DNA of 64,000 bases, taken from the NCBI GenBank assembly GCA_965261015.1, contig CBDHCC010000001.1, forward strand, positions 1,054,001 through 1,118,000. The letters are read 5' to 3'. The position numbers were made by a program, and so were the translations under genes. How positions within the stretch are numbered: position 1 is the first letter of the stretch; the number at the start of each line of letters is the position of its first letter. Below the pieces are notes generated by a model that was not told the DNA's origin, searched no databases, and saw nothing but the letters and a program-made list of their open reading frames with translations. Shown here piece by piece: positions 32,622-40,604 of this stretch. Origin of the DNA: CBDHCC01 sp965261015. GTDB lineage: Bacteria; Pseudomonadota; Alphaproteobacteria; Sphingomonadales; Sphingomonadaceae.

Positions 32622-32835
32622 GGAACGCCTCGTCGTCTTCCGCCGAACCCCACTCCACCATCTGCGCGAGCGACAGCCGCGCCCACGCCTCGTCCGCCGC
32701 GTCCACCTTGCGGATGAGCACGCGGTCGCCCTGGATGGCGAAGCCGATCCGGTCGCCCGCCTTCAAGTCAAGCGCGGCGCGCACGTCCGCCGGAATCGTC
32801 GTCTGGTGCTTGGAGGTGAGCTTGGCGGAGTGCAT
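32611..32835 (-). CDS. AbrB/MazE-family antitoxin
   Basis: A 74-residue protein whose N-terminal 45 residues form a swapped-hairpin AbrB DNA-binding domain (KLTSKHQTTIPADVRAALDL, then GDRIGFAIQGDRVLIRK). The acidic C-terminal tail (AQMVEWGSAEDDEAFRDL) is the part that usually inserts into the toxin. The ATG at 32835 is preferred; an upstream in-frame ATG at 32874 adds 13 residues. It is followed, with overlap, by the MazF-type gene. Confidence 0.87.
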   Translation of the reverse strand: MHSAKLTSKHQTTIPADVRAALDLKAGDRIGFAIQGDRVLIRKVDAADEAWARLSLAQMVEWGSAEDDEAFRDL

Positions 32836-32877
32836 CGCCTTACCGTAAGGGGGTAAGGACAATCCAGCAAGCAACGC

Positions 32878-33336
32878 TTATCCCCGCAGCAGGATCGCAC
32901 GGTCAAGCTGCATCGCAATAGCTCCGGTGAGAAGCGGAAGGGCGAGAACGACCCAGTCGCCAGGCGCCTTGGCGAAGAGATCTGAGGCAAGAGCCAGGCC
33001 TGCCAGCAGGCCCACTCCGGCACCAACCAACGCGAAGCTGAGCCGGTCGGTCCGACCGAGGAGGAGGAGGGCCGAGCCGCCGAACAGCGCACCGGCCAAT
33101 CCGGTGAACCAAGCCAGCGGTGCCCAAAGCGGACCTAGGACGACCGCCATCAACCCGGCCAAGAACACTGCTCCAAGGCCGGAAACCGAGTTCCACGAGC
33201 TGACAGGACCGGTGAACAGAGCGGCCGCCATTATCAGCAGCATGAAGATGGCGGGCGCGAGGACGGCCGTCAGTAACGACGCCAGGATCGCACGACCAGG
33301 CGATGGCCACTGGCCAGCGCCCCTCACCCCAGCCAT
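32878..33336 (-). CDS. Hypothetical multi-pass membrane protein
   Basis: 152 residues with four to five hydrophobic segments (LLTAVLAPAIFMLLIMAAAL, GAVFLAGLMAVVLGPLW, LSFALVGAGVGLLAGLALA, WVVLALPLLTGAIAM). No family is recognised. The start codon lies 13 bases inside the ubiB 3' end, and base composition is less GC-rich than in ubiB. It sits between ubiB and the toxin-antitoxin modules, so it may be part of the same inserted segment. Confidence 0.65.
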   Translation of the reverse strand: MAGVRGAGQWPSPGRAILASLLTAVLAPAIFMLLIMAAALFTGPVSSWNSVSGLGAVFLAGLMAVVLGPLWAPLAWFTGLAGALFGGSALLLLGRTDRLSFALVGAGVGLLAGLALASDLFAKAPGDWVVLALPLLTGAIAMQLDRAILLRG

Positions 33337-34862
33337 GCCACCAGTCCCGCGCCGACCGCCGCGGCGAACAGCGCCACCGCGCCGTGGGTGGCCCAGCCCT
33401 TGAGGCGCGTGCCCACGATCTCGATCGGCACGGTGGGTGGTTCCGGTGGGGCGCCGCCCTCCGGTGGCAGGTAGCGTTCCAGGCGGCGCACCAGTTCGGG
33501 CACCAGCGCCAGGGTGCGCGCACCCTCCACCAGCCCGTCGGCCAGCCGCGCCTCCGGCCCCAGCTCGGTCCTCAGCCAGTCGCGCACGAACGGCTCGGCC
33601 ACCTCCCACATGTTGATGTCGGGGTCGAGGCCGGTGGCGACGCCCTCGACCATCACCATCGTCTTTTGCAGCAAGAGCAGGTGCGGCTGGGTCTGCATGT
33701 CGAAGTCGCGGGTGATGGCGAACAGCCCGTCCAGCATGACGCCGATCGACACGTCCTTGACCGCCTTGCCCCGCATCGGCTCGCCCACCGCGCGCAGGGC
33801 GGTCGCGAACTCGGCCACGGAATGGTGGGGCGGGACGTACCCCGCCTCGAAATGGATTTCGGCCACGCGGGCATAGTCGCCCACGATCAGCCCATAGAGG
33901 ATCTCCGCCAGCCAGCGGCGCGCGCGGCGGTCGATGCGGCCCATGATGCCGAAATCGATGGCGGCGATCCGGCCTTCGGGCGTCACGAACAGGTTGCCCT
34001 GGTGCAGGTCGGCGTGGAAGAAACCGTCGGCGATCGCCTGGCGCAGGAAGGCCATGACCAGCGTGCGCGCCAGCCGGGCCGTGTCGTGGCCGGCGGCCGC
34101 GATGTCGTCGCGGCGCGACACCTTCGTGCCGTCGATCCACTCCATCGTCAGCACGGTGCGCGCGGTGCGGTCCCAATCGATCGCCGGCACGCGGTAGTCG
34201 GGCACCGCCTCCATCCCCGCCGCCAGTTCCGACGCCGACGCCGCCTCGCGCCGCAGGTCCAGCTCGTTCAAGGTCCAGCGCTTCAGGTTGGCGACGACCA
34301 GCTGGGGGCGCAGCCGGCGCAGCTCTCCGCCGAGCGATTCCAGATGGGCGGCGGCCCATTCGTAGGTGTCGATGTCCGACAGGAACTGGCGCTCCACCCC
34401 CGGCCGCACGACCTTGACCGCGACCGTGCGGCCATCGGTGGTGACCGCGCGATGGACCTGCGCGATGGAGGCGGAACCCACCGGATCCTCCTCGAAGCGG
34501 TCGAACAGGGCCTCGATCGGCCGGCCCAGCCCCGCCTCCACGGCTTCGCGGATGCGCGCGAAGGGGATGGGGGGCAGCGAGTCCTGCAGGCTCAGGAGGT
34601 CGGCGGTCGCCTGCGGCCCCACCAGGTCGGGCCGGGTGGCGAGCGTCTGGCCCAGCTTCACCGCCGCCGGCCCGACCGCCCGGAACGCCTCCGCATAGCG
34701 CGGATGGCGGGGGCCGCGCGTGCCCAGGCCGATCACGCCGATCGCGCGGCGCACGCCGGGCGGGGTCATCGGATCGCGCGCGATGCCGCGCAACGCCCCG
34801 TGGCGCGCCAGGGTGCGGCCCCAGCGGCCCAGCCGGGCGATGTGCGTGACGGCGGATGTCAC
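33324..34862 (-). CDS. ubiB: Ubiquinone biosynthesis atypical kinase/ATPase UbiB
   Basis: ABC1/ADCK/UbiB-family protein needed for ubiquinone synthesis, 512 residues. The hallmark KxGQ motif is VKLGQTLATRPD at about residue 72, followed by the alanine-rich loop in VGSASIAQVHRA, the VAIK-type lysine in VAVKVVRPG, HADLHQGN (catalytic loop) and IDFGIMG (DFG-like metal site). Two membrane segments at the extreme C-terminus anchor it. It is 7 bases downstream of ubiE, forming the conserved ubiE-ubiB pair. Confidence 0.96.
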   Translation of the reverse strand: MTSAVTHIARLGRWGRTLARHGALRGIARDPMTPPGVRRAIGVIGLGTRGPRHPRYAEAFRAVGPAAVKLGQTLATRPDLVGPQATADLLSLQDSLPPIPFARIREAVEAGLGRPIEALFDRFEEDPVGSASIAQVHRAVTTDGRTVAVKVVRPGVERQFLSDIDTYEWAAAHLESLGGELRRLRPQLVVANLKRWTLNELDLRREAASASELAAGMEAVPDYRVPAIDWDRTARTVLTMEWIDGTKVSRRDDIAAAGHDTARLARTLVMAFLRQAIADGFFHADLHQGNLFVTPEGRIAAIDFGIMGRIDRRARRWLAEILYGLIVGDYARVAEIHFEAGYVPPHHSVAEFATALRAVGEPMRGKAVKDVSIGVMLDGLFAITRDFDMQTQPHLLLLQKTMVMVEGVATGLDPDINMWEVAEPFVRDWLRTELGPEARLADGLVEGARTLALVPELVRRLERYLPPEGGAPPEPPTVPIEIVGTRLKGWATHGAVALFAAAVGAGLVAWLG

Positions 34863-34869
34863 CGCGCGA

Positions 34870-35601
34870 TCAGACCTTCCAGCCGGAATGGATGGCGACC
34901 AGCCCGCCGCCGATCGGCTCCACCCGCGCGTTGGCGAAGCCCGCCGCCTCGATCATCCGCCGGAACTCGGCCATCGGCGGAAAGCGGCGGATCGACTCCG
35001 CCAGATAGCGATAGGCGGCCTCGTCGCCCGCCACCACGCGCCCGATCTTCGGCAGGACGTTCAGCGAATAGGCGTCGTAGAGCTGCTTCAGCCCCGGCCA
35101 CTCGACCGTGGAGAACTCCAGGCAATAGAAGCGTCCGCCAAAGCGCAGCACGCGGTGCGCCTCGGCCAGGGCGGCGGGGATGTCGGTGACGTTCCGGATG
35201 CCGAACGCGATGGTATAGGCGTCGAACCGCGCGTCGGCGAAGGACAGTGTCTCCGCATTCTCCTCGCGCCAGGTGATCGCGGTGACCCCGTCGGCCGCCG
35301 CGCGGTCCTGACCGACCTCGAGCATGGCCGGGTTGATGTCGGCGGCGACCACATCGGCCCCCGCGCGCGCCAGGCGAAAGGCGACGTCGCCGGTGCCGCC
35401 CGCCATATCCAGCACGCGCTCGCCCGCGCGGGGCCGCACGCGGCGCACGAACCGGTCCTTCCACGCCCGGTGCAGACCGCCCGACATCAGGTCGTTCATC
35501 AGGTCGTAGCGCCCGGCCACGCCGTCGAACACCTGGCCTACGCGGCGCGTCTTGTCGTCGCGCGGCACGCGCTCGAAACCGAAATCCACCATGTCCGCCA
35601 T
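34870..35601 (-). CDS. ubiE: Ubiquinone/menaquinone C-methyltransferase UbiE
   Basis: SAM-dependent C-methylation step of ubiquinone synthesis, 243 residues. SAM motif I is VLDMAGGTGDVAF at about residue 64; the family signatures YDLMNDLMSGGLHRAWK near the N-terminus and IAFGIRNVTDIPAALAEAHRVL at about 135-157 are both present. It is divergent from mutM, sharing a 65-base intergenic region, and is followed by ubiB on the same strand. Confidence 0.97.
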   Translation of the reverse strand: MADMVDFGFERVPRDDKTRRVGQVFDGVAGRYDLMNDLMSGGLHRAWKDRFVRRVRPRAGERVLDMAGGTGDVAFRLARAGADVVAADINPAMLEVGQDRAAADGVTAITWREENAETLSFADARFDAYTIAFGIRNVTDIPAALAEAHRVLRFGGRFYCLEFSTVEWPGLKQLYDAYSLNVLPKIGRVVAGDEAAYRYLAESIRRFPPMAEFRRMIEAAGFANARVEPIGGGLVAIHSGWKV

Positions 35602-35666
35602 GGCGTTGCCCTAGCTGGCGGGCCGGGGGCTGGCAAAGGGGAATGCGGCCGCCGATATCGGGCCCC

Positions 35667-36479
35667 ATGCCCGAACTGCCCGAAGTCGAAACCACCGTGC
35701 GCGGCCTGGCGCCGGTCCTGCTGGAGCGCCGGATCGCCGGCGTGGAGGCGCGCCGGCCCGACCTGCGCCGCCCGCTGCCGGCCGATCTGGACCGACGGCT
35801 GACGGGCGCGGTCGTCACCGGCCTGTCGCGGCGCGCCAAATACGGACTGATCGCGACGGACCGGGGCGACACGCTGGTGTTCCACCTGGGCATGAGCGGG
35901 CGCTGGCGGATCGACCCGGACGCGATCGGCCCGCACGACCATGTCGTGGTGCGGGTGGAAGGCGGGGGCGTGCTGGCGCTGAACGACCCGCGCCGCTTTG
36001 GCAGCCTGGACCTGGTGCGGACCGACACGCTGGCCGGGTGGGGGCCGTTCGCCGCCATGGGTCCGGAGCCGCTGGACGAGGGGTTCGACGGCGCGGTGCT
36101 GGCGGCGGCGTTCCGGGGGCGTCGCACGCCCGTCAAGGCGGCGCTGCTGGATCAGCGCCGGGTGGCGGGGCTGGGCAACATCTATGTGCTGGAAGCGCTG
36201 CACCGCGCCGGCATCGCGCCCGCGCGCGCGGCGGGGCGGATCGGGCGGGCACGGCTGGACCGGCTGGCCGACGCGATCCGCGCCGTGCTGGTCCAGTCGA
36301 TCGCGGCCGGGGGGTCGACGCTGCGCGACTTCGCGCGGCCCGACGGCGAACTGGGCTATTTCGCCAAGGACTGGCGGGTCTATGGGCGCGAGGGACAGGC
36401 GTGCGGGTGCGGGGCCACGATCCGGCGGCGGGTGGAAGCGGGGCGCTCGACCTTCTGGTGCGCGGCCTGCCAGCATTGA
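35667..36479 (+). CDS. mutM: Formamidopyrimidine-DNA glycosylase
   Basis: Excises 8-oxoguanine and Fapy lesions; bifunctional glycosylase/lyase, 270 residues. The start at 35667 places PELPEVE directly after Met, as required, since the exposed N-terminal proline is the nucleophile. The helix-two-turn-helix (LDQRRVAGLGNIYVLEAL) and the C-terminal zinc finger (ACGCGATIRRR ... FWCAACQ) are visible. An in-frame ATG at 35643 would bury the proline and is rejected. It is followed by rpsT and dnaA, a standard alphaproteobacterial order. Confidence 0.97.
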   Translation: MPELPEVETTVRGLAPVLLERRIAGVEARRPDLRRPLPADLDRRLTGAVVTGLSRRAKYGLIATDRGDTLVFHLGMSGRWRIDPDAIGPHDHVVVRVEGGGVLALNDPRRFGSLDLVRTDTLAGWGPFAAMGPEPLDEGFDGAVLAAAFRGRRTPVKAALLDQRRVAGLGNIYVLEALHRAGIAPARAAGRIGRARLDRLADAIRAVLVQSIAAGGSTLRDFARPDGELGYFAKDWRVYGREGQACGCGATIRRRVEAGRSTFWCAACQH

Positions 36480-36580
36480 GTGCGGCGGGTAAAAGGACGA
36501 ACGGAAGCCCCTCTCTTTCGGGGGAGGGGTCTCGCCGCCAACGGGCTGAACCTGGCGCCCTGCTCAAGCGCTCGTCCGCC

Positions 36581-36609
36581 TTGACGCTCCCGCCCCGCCC
36601 GGTTACCTC
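36581..36609 (+). promoter_or_regulatory. Candidate sigma-70 promoter for rpsT
   Basis: TTGACG at 36581-36586, a 17-base spacer and TACCTC at 36604-36609, about 60 bases before the rpsT start codon. Confidence 0.45.
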
Positions 36610-36669
36610 GCCCCTTTCCGCGCGGGCCCGATGGTCGGCGCGCCGTTTTGTACGCAACGAGGACCAGTC

Positions 36670-36933
36670 ATGGCGAACACGCCGCAAGCCACCAAGCGCA
36701 TCCGCCGCAACAACGCCCGCGCGGCGGTCAACACCGCGCGCGTCAGCCGCATCCGCACCTTCATCAAGCGCGTCGAGACGGCGCTGGCCGGCGGCGACGC
36801 GGCCGAGGCGAAGGCCGCCCTGTCCGCCATGCAGCCGGAACTGGCGCGCGGCGTGGCGAAGGGCGTGGTCAATAAGAACACTGCGTCGCGCAAGATGAGC
36901 CGGCTGTCCAAGCGAGTCTCCGCGCTGGGCTGA
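36670..36933 (+). CDS. rpsT: 30S ribosomal protein S20
   Basis: An 87-residue basic helical ribosomal protein binding 16S rRNA. Family features: MANTPQATKRIRRNNARA start, IRTFIKRVETALAGGD centre and KGVVNKNTASRKMSRLSKRV end. It has its own candidate promoter and a perfect terminator hairpin after the stop. dnaA follows at about 400 bases. Confidence 0.98.
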   Translation: MANTPQATKRIRRNNARAAVNTARVSRIRTFIKRVETALAGGDAAEAKAALSAMQPELARGVAKGVVNKNTASRKMSRLSKRVSALG

Positions 36934-36970
36934 GCCCCGCCTGAAGTCCGCCGCCCGATCGGCTTTCGCG

Positions 36971-37004
36971 CCACCCCGGCCCCATCCGGCCGGGGTGGCG
37001 TTTT
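36971..37004 (+). terminator. Intrinsic terminator after rpsT
   Basis: Perfect 11-bp stem (CCACCCCGGCC / GGCCGGGGTGG) with a 6-base loop, followed by CGTTTT, beginning 38 bases after the rpsT stop. Confidence 0.85.
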
Positions 37005-37332
37005 GCCGTGCGCGGCCCGGCCGCCGCCCTGCGCGTAAACCACGACAGGTCCGCGATTCGATGGCGGGGGTGGCGGGCCGGGCGCGCGAGAAGTGGCGGA
37101 ATACCGCCGATTCCGGCCGGCCCCGCCGCAAAAGCGCGTCAAGCCCATTTATTGCAGTTTATTTGCACCCGCTCGCTTGCTCCGCCGTTCGCGCGGTCCC
37201 TAAAACACCTCTTCCGACGCGGCGACTCACTGACGCGGCGGGCACTGGACAGGTCGGCCCAAAGGTCCCTCGTCCCCGCGATTCGCGGGGCGGGACCGGT
37301 GCGTCCGATCGCCGAGAAGGGGGGAGGGCGCG
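37005..37332. other. dnaA upstream region with short AT-rich island
   Basis: A 328-base stretch without a gene between the rpsT terminator and dnaA. It contains an AT-rich patch at about 37146-37166 with two near-repeats (ATTTATTGCAG and GTTTATTTGCAC) in an otherwise GC-rich context. TTGCTC-17-CTAAAA further on may be a dnaA promoter. I see no TTATCCACA-type DnaA box, so there is no support for an origin here. Confidence 0.4.
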
Positions 37333-38805
37333 ATGGACGACAGGCACGGCACCGCCGCCCGGCGCGCGTCCCCCGCGCCCACCGACGCCGCGGCCAGCCC
37401 CGCCCCGCCACCCGCGCTCGACGGTGCCGCCGTGGCGGACGGCTGGGGGCGCATCCGGGCCGGCCTGCGCCGCGATCTGGGCGCGCGCTCCTACGACCAG
37501 TGGCTGGGTCGCGCGCGGCTGGTGTCGTGCGTGGCGCCGCATTGGGAGCCGGTGGTGGCGCTGCCCTCGCCCTTCGTGCTCAATTGGATCGAGGAGCGGC
37601 ATGGCGACCGGCTGCGGCTGGCCTTCCGCACGCTGATGCCCGGCGCGGGTCGGCTGCGGCTGGTGGTCGACGAGGCGGTGGGCGCGACCGTGCGTCGGAT
37701 CGACCCGGTCGCGCCCGTCGCTATGGGCGAAGGCGCGGGCGGGGGCGATCCAGAGCCTCTGGCGCCCGTGCCCGCCGCCGGTCGGCCGCTGGACGCGCGC
37801 TTCACCTTCGACCGGTTCGTGGTGGGGGACGCCAACCGCATGGCCGCCGGCGCGGCGCAGGCGCTCGCCGGCGGGGCGGGCACGGGCTTCACGCCGCTGT
37901 TCGTCCATTCGCCGACCGGGCAGGGCAAGACCCACCTGGCCCACGCGGTCGGCCACGCGCTGCTCGACGCCCGGCCCGATGCGCGGATCGAGTGCCTGTC
38001 GGCGGAGCGGTTCACCGTCGCATTCGTGGCCGCGATCAAGGCCGGCGACACGCTGCCCTTCAAGGATCGGCTGCGGTCCGCCGACCTGCTGATCCTGGAC
38101 GACGTTCAGTTCATGGCCGGCAAGGGGTCGACCCAGACCGAGCTGCTGCACACGCTGGACGGCCTGATCGCGCTCGGCCGGCCGGTGGTGGTGACGGCGG
38201 ACCGGCCGCCGCACCTGCTCGACGGGATCGAACCGCGCATCCGTTCGCGGCTGGGCGGCGGCCTGGTCGCCGATCTGCGCCCCGCCGACCAGCCGCTGCG
38301 CCGCGCCATCCTGCAATCGAAGCTGGACGGACGGACCGCCGTGCCGGGCGAGGTGCTGGACCTGCTGTCCGAGCGCGTGGCGGGGTCGGTGCGAGAGCTG
38401 GAGGGCGCGCTCAACCGCCTGCTCGCCTATGCGGAGCTGGCCGGTGCGCCCGTCACGCTGGCCTTTGCGGGGGACGTGCTGTCGGACATGCTGCTGACCG
38501 CGCGACGCCGGGTCACGATCGAGGAGATCCAGGATCGGGTCGCCGGCCATTTCCGGCTGGGCCGCGACGAAATGCTGTCGACCCGCCGGGCACGGTCCGT
38601 CGCCCGCCCGCGCCAGATCGCGATGTACCTGGCGAAGTCGCTCACCCCCCGGTCGCTGCCCGACATCGGCCGACGCTTCGGGCGCGACCACACCACGGTC
38701 CTGCACGCCGTGCGCACGGTGGAGCGGTTGCGCCGGGAGGATGGAGAGCTGGACGCCGACGTGCGCCGGCTGACACGCGAGTTGGAGGCCGCGGTGCTGG
38801 GCTAG
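37333..38805 (+). CDS. dnaA: Chromosomal replication initiator protein DnaA
   Basis: AAA+ initiator that binds DnaA boxes and opens oriC, 490 residues. Domain I (about 35-100) contains DLGARSYDQWLGRARLV; a linker follows; the AAA+ core (about 155-370) has Walker A SPTGQGKTH, Walker B LLILDDVQF and the RIRSRLGGGLVADL box VII region; domain IV has the DnaA signature GRDHTTVLHAVRTVE. The Walker A departs from the usual GGVGLGKTH, with serine in place of the first glycine. The N-terminal 30 residues are Ala/Pro-rich. Position after rpsT is the common alphaproteobacterial one. Confidence 0.96.
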   Translation: MDDRHGTAARRASPAPTDAAASPAPPPALDGAAVADGWGRIRAGLRRDLGARSYDQWLGRARLVSCVAPHWEPVVALPSPFVLNWIEERHGDRLRLAFRTLMPGAGRLRLVVDEAVGATVRRIDPVAPVAMGEGAGGGDPEPLAPVPAAGRPLDARFTFDRFVVGDANRMAAGAAQALAGGAGTGFTPLFVHSPTGQGKTHLAHAVGHALLDARPDARIECLSAERFTVAFVAAIKAGDTLPFKDRLRSADLLILDDVQFMAGKGSTQTELLHTLDGLIALGRPVVVTADRPPHLLDGIEPRIRSRLGGGLVADLRPADQPLRRAILQSKLDGRTAVPGEVLDLLSERVAGSVRELEGALNRLLAYAELAGAPVTLAFAGDVLSDMLLTARRRVTIEEIQDRVAGHFRLGRDEMLSTRRARSVARPRQIAMYLAKSLTPRSLPDIGRRFGRDHTTVLHAVRTVERLRREDGELDADVRRLTRELEAAVLG

Positions 38806-38828
38806 TCAGCCCCGCACCGCGCAACCCA

Positions 38829-39506
38829 TTAGCCCCGGTCGGTGATGCGCGGATCGACCGTGATCCGGACCGTCTCGCCCGACCGGCCGGGAAAGCCCGT
38901 GAACATCGCTTCGACCAGGTTCGGCAGCACACGGTCCAGGCGGCGGGTGCGCGACAGCGCCTCGGCCCGGCCGTCGAACACGTTGCGCCCGGCGGCGCGC
39001 TGGTCGTCGATCTTCATTTCCAGCTGTGTCGTGAAGACGGTGTAGCTGTAGACGTCGTTGAACCCCGGACCGAACGCCCACGGATCGGCGAAGCCGTAAG
39101 AAAAGGCGGAGCGGCGGAACCCGCCATAGCCCCCGAAATACCCGCGCCGGCCGTAATAAGGCGAGAAGCCGAAGCCGTAATCCGCGCCGAACCCGCTGGA
39201 ACGGACCCGCTCGCGCCCCGTGTCGATGGCATAGCCGACGCGCACCAGCAGGTCGGCGGTGGCGATGTCGGAGGCGGGGCGATAGCCCTCGCGCGTCATT
39301 TCGCGGCCGATCAGGCCGGCATAGGACTGAAATTCCAGCCCACCCTGTTCGGGCGTGAGCGGCACGACGGCGAAGGTCTGGCCCTGCGGCAGCGGCAGTT
39401 GCTGATAGCGGGTGACGTCGGATTGGAAGGCGGTGGCGCACGCACCCAGGCTCAAGACAGCGAGGGGGGCGGTCCAGCCGAGCAGGCGGCGTTGGATGGG
39501 GGACAT
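38829..39506 (-). CDS. DUF4136 domain lipoprotein
   Basis: A 225-residue lipoprotein: signal peptide with lipobox LGAC at about residue 23, then a DUF4136 domain (DVTRYQQLPLPQGQTFAVVP, ADLLVRVGYAID). An inserted glycine/tyrosine/phenylalanine-rich stretch at about 125-155 (GFSPYYGRRGYFGGYGGFRR) is characteristic of the sphingomonad versions. The C-terminus predicts an envelope-facing beta sandwich. It is convergent with dnaA. The function is unknown. Confidence 0.82.
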   Translation of the reverse strand: MSPIQRRLLGWTAPLAVLSLGACATAFQSDVTRYQQLPLPQGQTFAVVPLTPEQGGLEFQSYAGLIGREMTREGYRPASDIATADLLVRVGYAIDTGRERVRSSGFGADYGFGFSPYYGRRGYFGGYGGFRRSAFSYGFADPWAFGPGFNDVYSYTVFTTQLEMKIDDQRAAGRNVFDGRAEALSRTRRLDRVLPNLVEAMFTGFPGRSGETVRITVDPRITDRG

Positions 39507-39578
39507 GGCAAACTCCTGAACACAGACGGCAATCTGACCTTCTTTTTGCCCGATTCGCCGTGAACAGATGTTGAACGC

Positions 39579-40604
39579 TCAGAGCGCGCGAACGCTCCCA
39601 CGGTCGAGGCCCGCCGCCCGATAGGCCGCCGCCAAGGTGGGGGCCGCGATCGCCCGGGCGCGCGCCGCGCCGGCTTCCAGAACGGCGTCGATGCCCGCCG
39701 GATCGGCCGTCAGCCCTTCCAGCCGCTCCCGGATCGGGGCCAGCGCCGCCACCAGCCGGTCGGCCAGACGAGGCTTGAACGCGCCGAAGCCCTGACCGGC
39801 GTGTTCCGCCAGCACGGCCGCCGGATCGCGATCGTCCAGCGCGGCCAGGATGGTGACCAGGTTCAAGGCCTCCGGTCGGTCCGCCAGCCCGGCCAGTTCG
39901 CCCGGCAGGGGGTCGGCGTCCGTGCGCGCGCGCCGCACCTTCTGCGCGATCGCGTCGTCGCTGTCGGTCAGGTTGATGCGGCTCATGTCCGACGGGTCCG
40001 ACTTCGACATCTTGGCCCGGCCATCGCGCAGCGACATGACGCGCGCCGCCGTCCGCCCGATCAGCGGTTCGGGGAGCGTGAACAGCGCCACGTCGCGGTC
40101 CGCGTTGAACTTGGCCGCGATGTCGCGCGCCAGCTCCAGATGCTGCTTCTGGTCTTCGCCCACCGGCACGTGGGTCGCGTTGTAGAGCAGCACGTCGGCC
40201 GCCTGGAGCACCGGGTAGGCGTAGAGGCCGACCGACGCGCCCTCCCGATCCTTGCCGACCTTGTCCTTGAACTGGGTCATGCGATTGAGCCAGCCGATCC
40301 GCGCGGTGCAGAACAACAGCCAGGCGAGCTCCGCATGGGCGGGCACGCGCGCCTGGTTGAACAGGATCGCGCGCGCCGGATCGACGCCGCACGCGATCAG
40401 CGCGGCGGCCATCGCGCGGGTGTTCGCGACCAGGGCTGCGGGGTCCAGCGGCACGGTGACGGCGTGCAGGTCGGCCAGGAAATAGAGCGCCTCGCCGCCC
40501 GCCGCCGCCGCCTCGTCCTGCAGGCGCACCCATTGGCGGATCGCGCCCAACCAGTTGCCCAGGTGCAGGTCGCCCGTGGGCTGGATGCCCGACACGATCC
40601 TCAT
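39579..40604 (-). CDS. trpS: Tryptophan--tRNA ligase
   Basis: Class Ic aminoacyl-tRNA synthetase of 341 residues. HIGH-type motif LHLGNW in QPTGDLHLGNWLG at residues 9-21 and KMSKS in AKMSKSDPSD at about 200. Also DLHAVTV and YPVLQAADVLLY, conserved in TrpRS. The ATG at 40604 overlaps the murJ stop by 4 bases, a gene pair conserved in sphingomonads; longer frames upstream are in the wrong frame of murJ. Confidence 0.97.
   Translation of the reverse strand: MRIVSGIQPTGDLHLGNWLGAIRQWVRLQDEAAAAGGEALYFLADLHAVTVPLDPAALVANTRAMAAALIACGVDPARAILFNQARVPAHAELAWLLFCTARIGWLNRMTQFKDKVGKDREGASVGLYAYPVLQAADVLLYNATHVPVGEDQKQHLELARDIAAKFNADRDVALFTLPEPLIGRTAARVMSLRDGRAKMSKSDPSDMSRINLTDSDDAIAQKVRRARTDADPLPGELAGLADRPEALNLVTILAALDDRDPAAVLAEHAGQGFGAFKPRLADRLVAALAPIRERLEGLTADPAGIDAVLEAGAARARAIAAPTLAAAYRAAGLDRGSVRAL

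Noticed and set aside
35643..35666. ATG at 35643 as the mutM start
   Set aside because: It would place eight residues before the catalytic N-terminal proline, which must follow the initiator methionine.
36500..36535. CCCCTC...GAGGGG hairpin between mutM and rpsT as a terminator
   Set aside because: The stem is short, its loop can pair in several ways, and no T-run follows; evidence too weak to list.
37005..37332. Replication origin next to dnaA
   Set aside because: No TTATCCACA-type DnaA boxes are visible, and in alphaproteobacteria the origin is usually not beside dnaA; one AT-rich patch is not enough.
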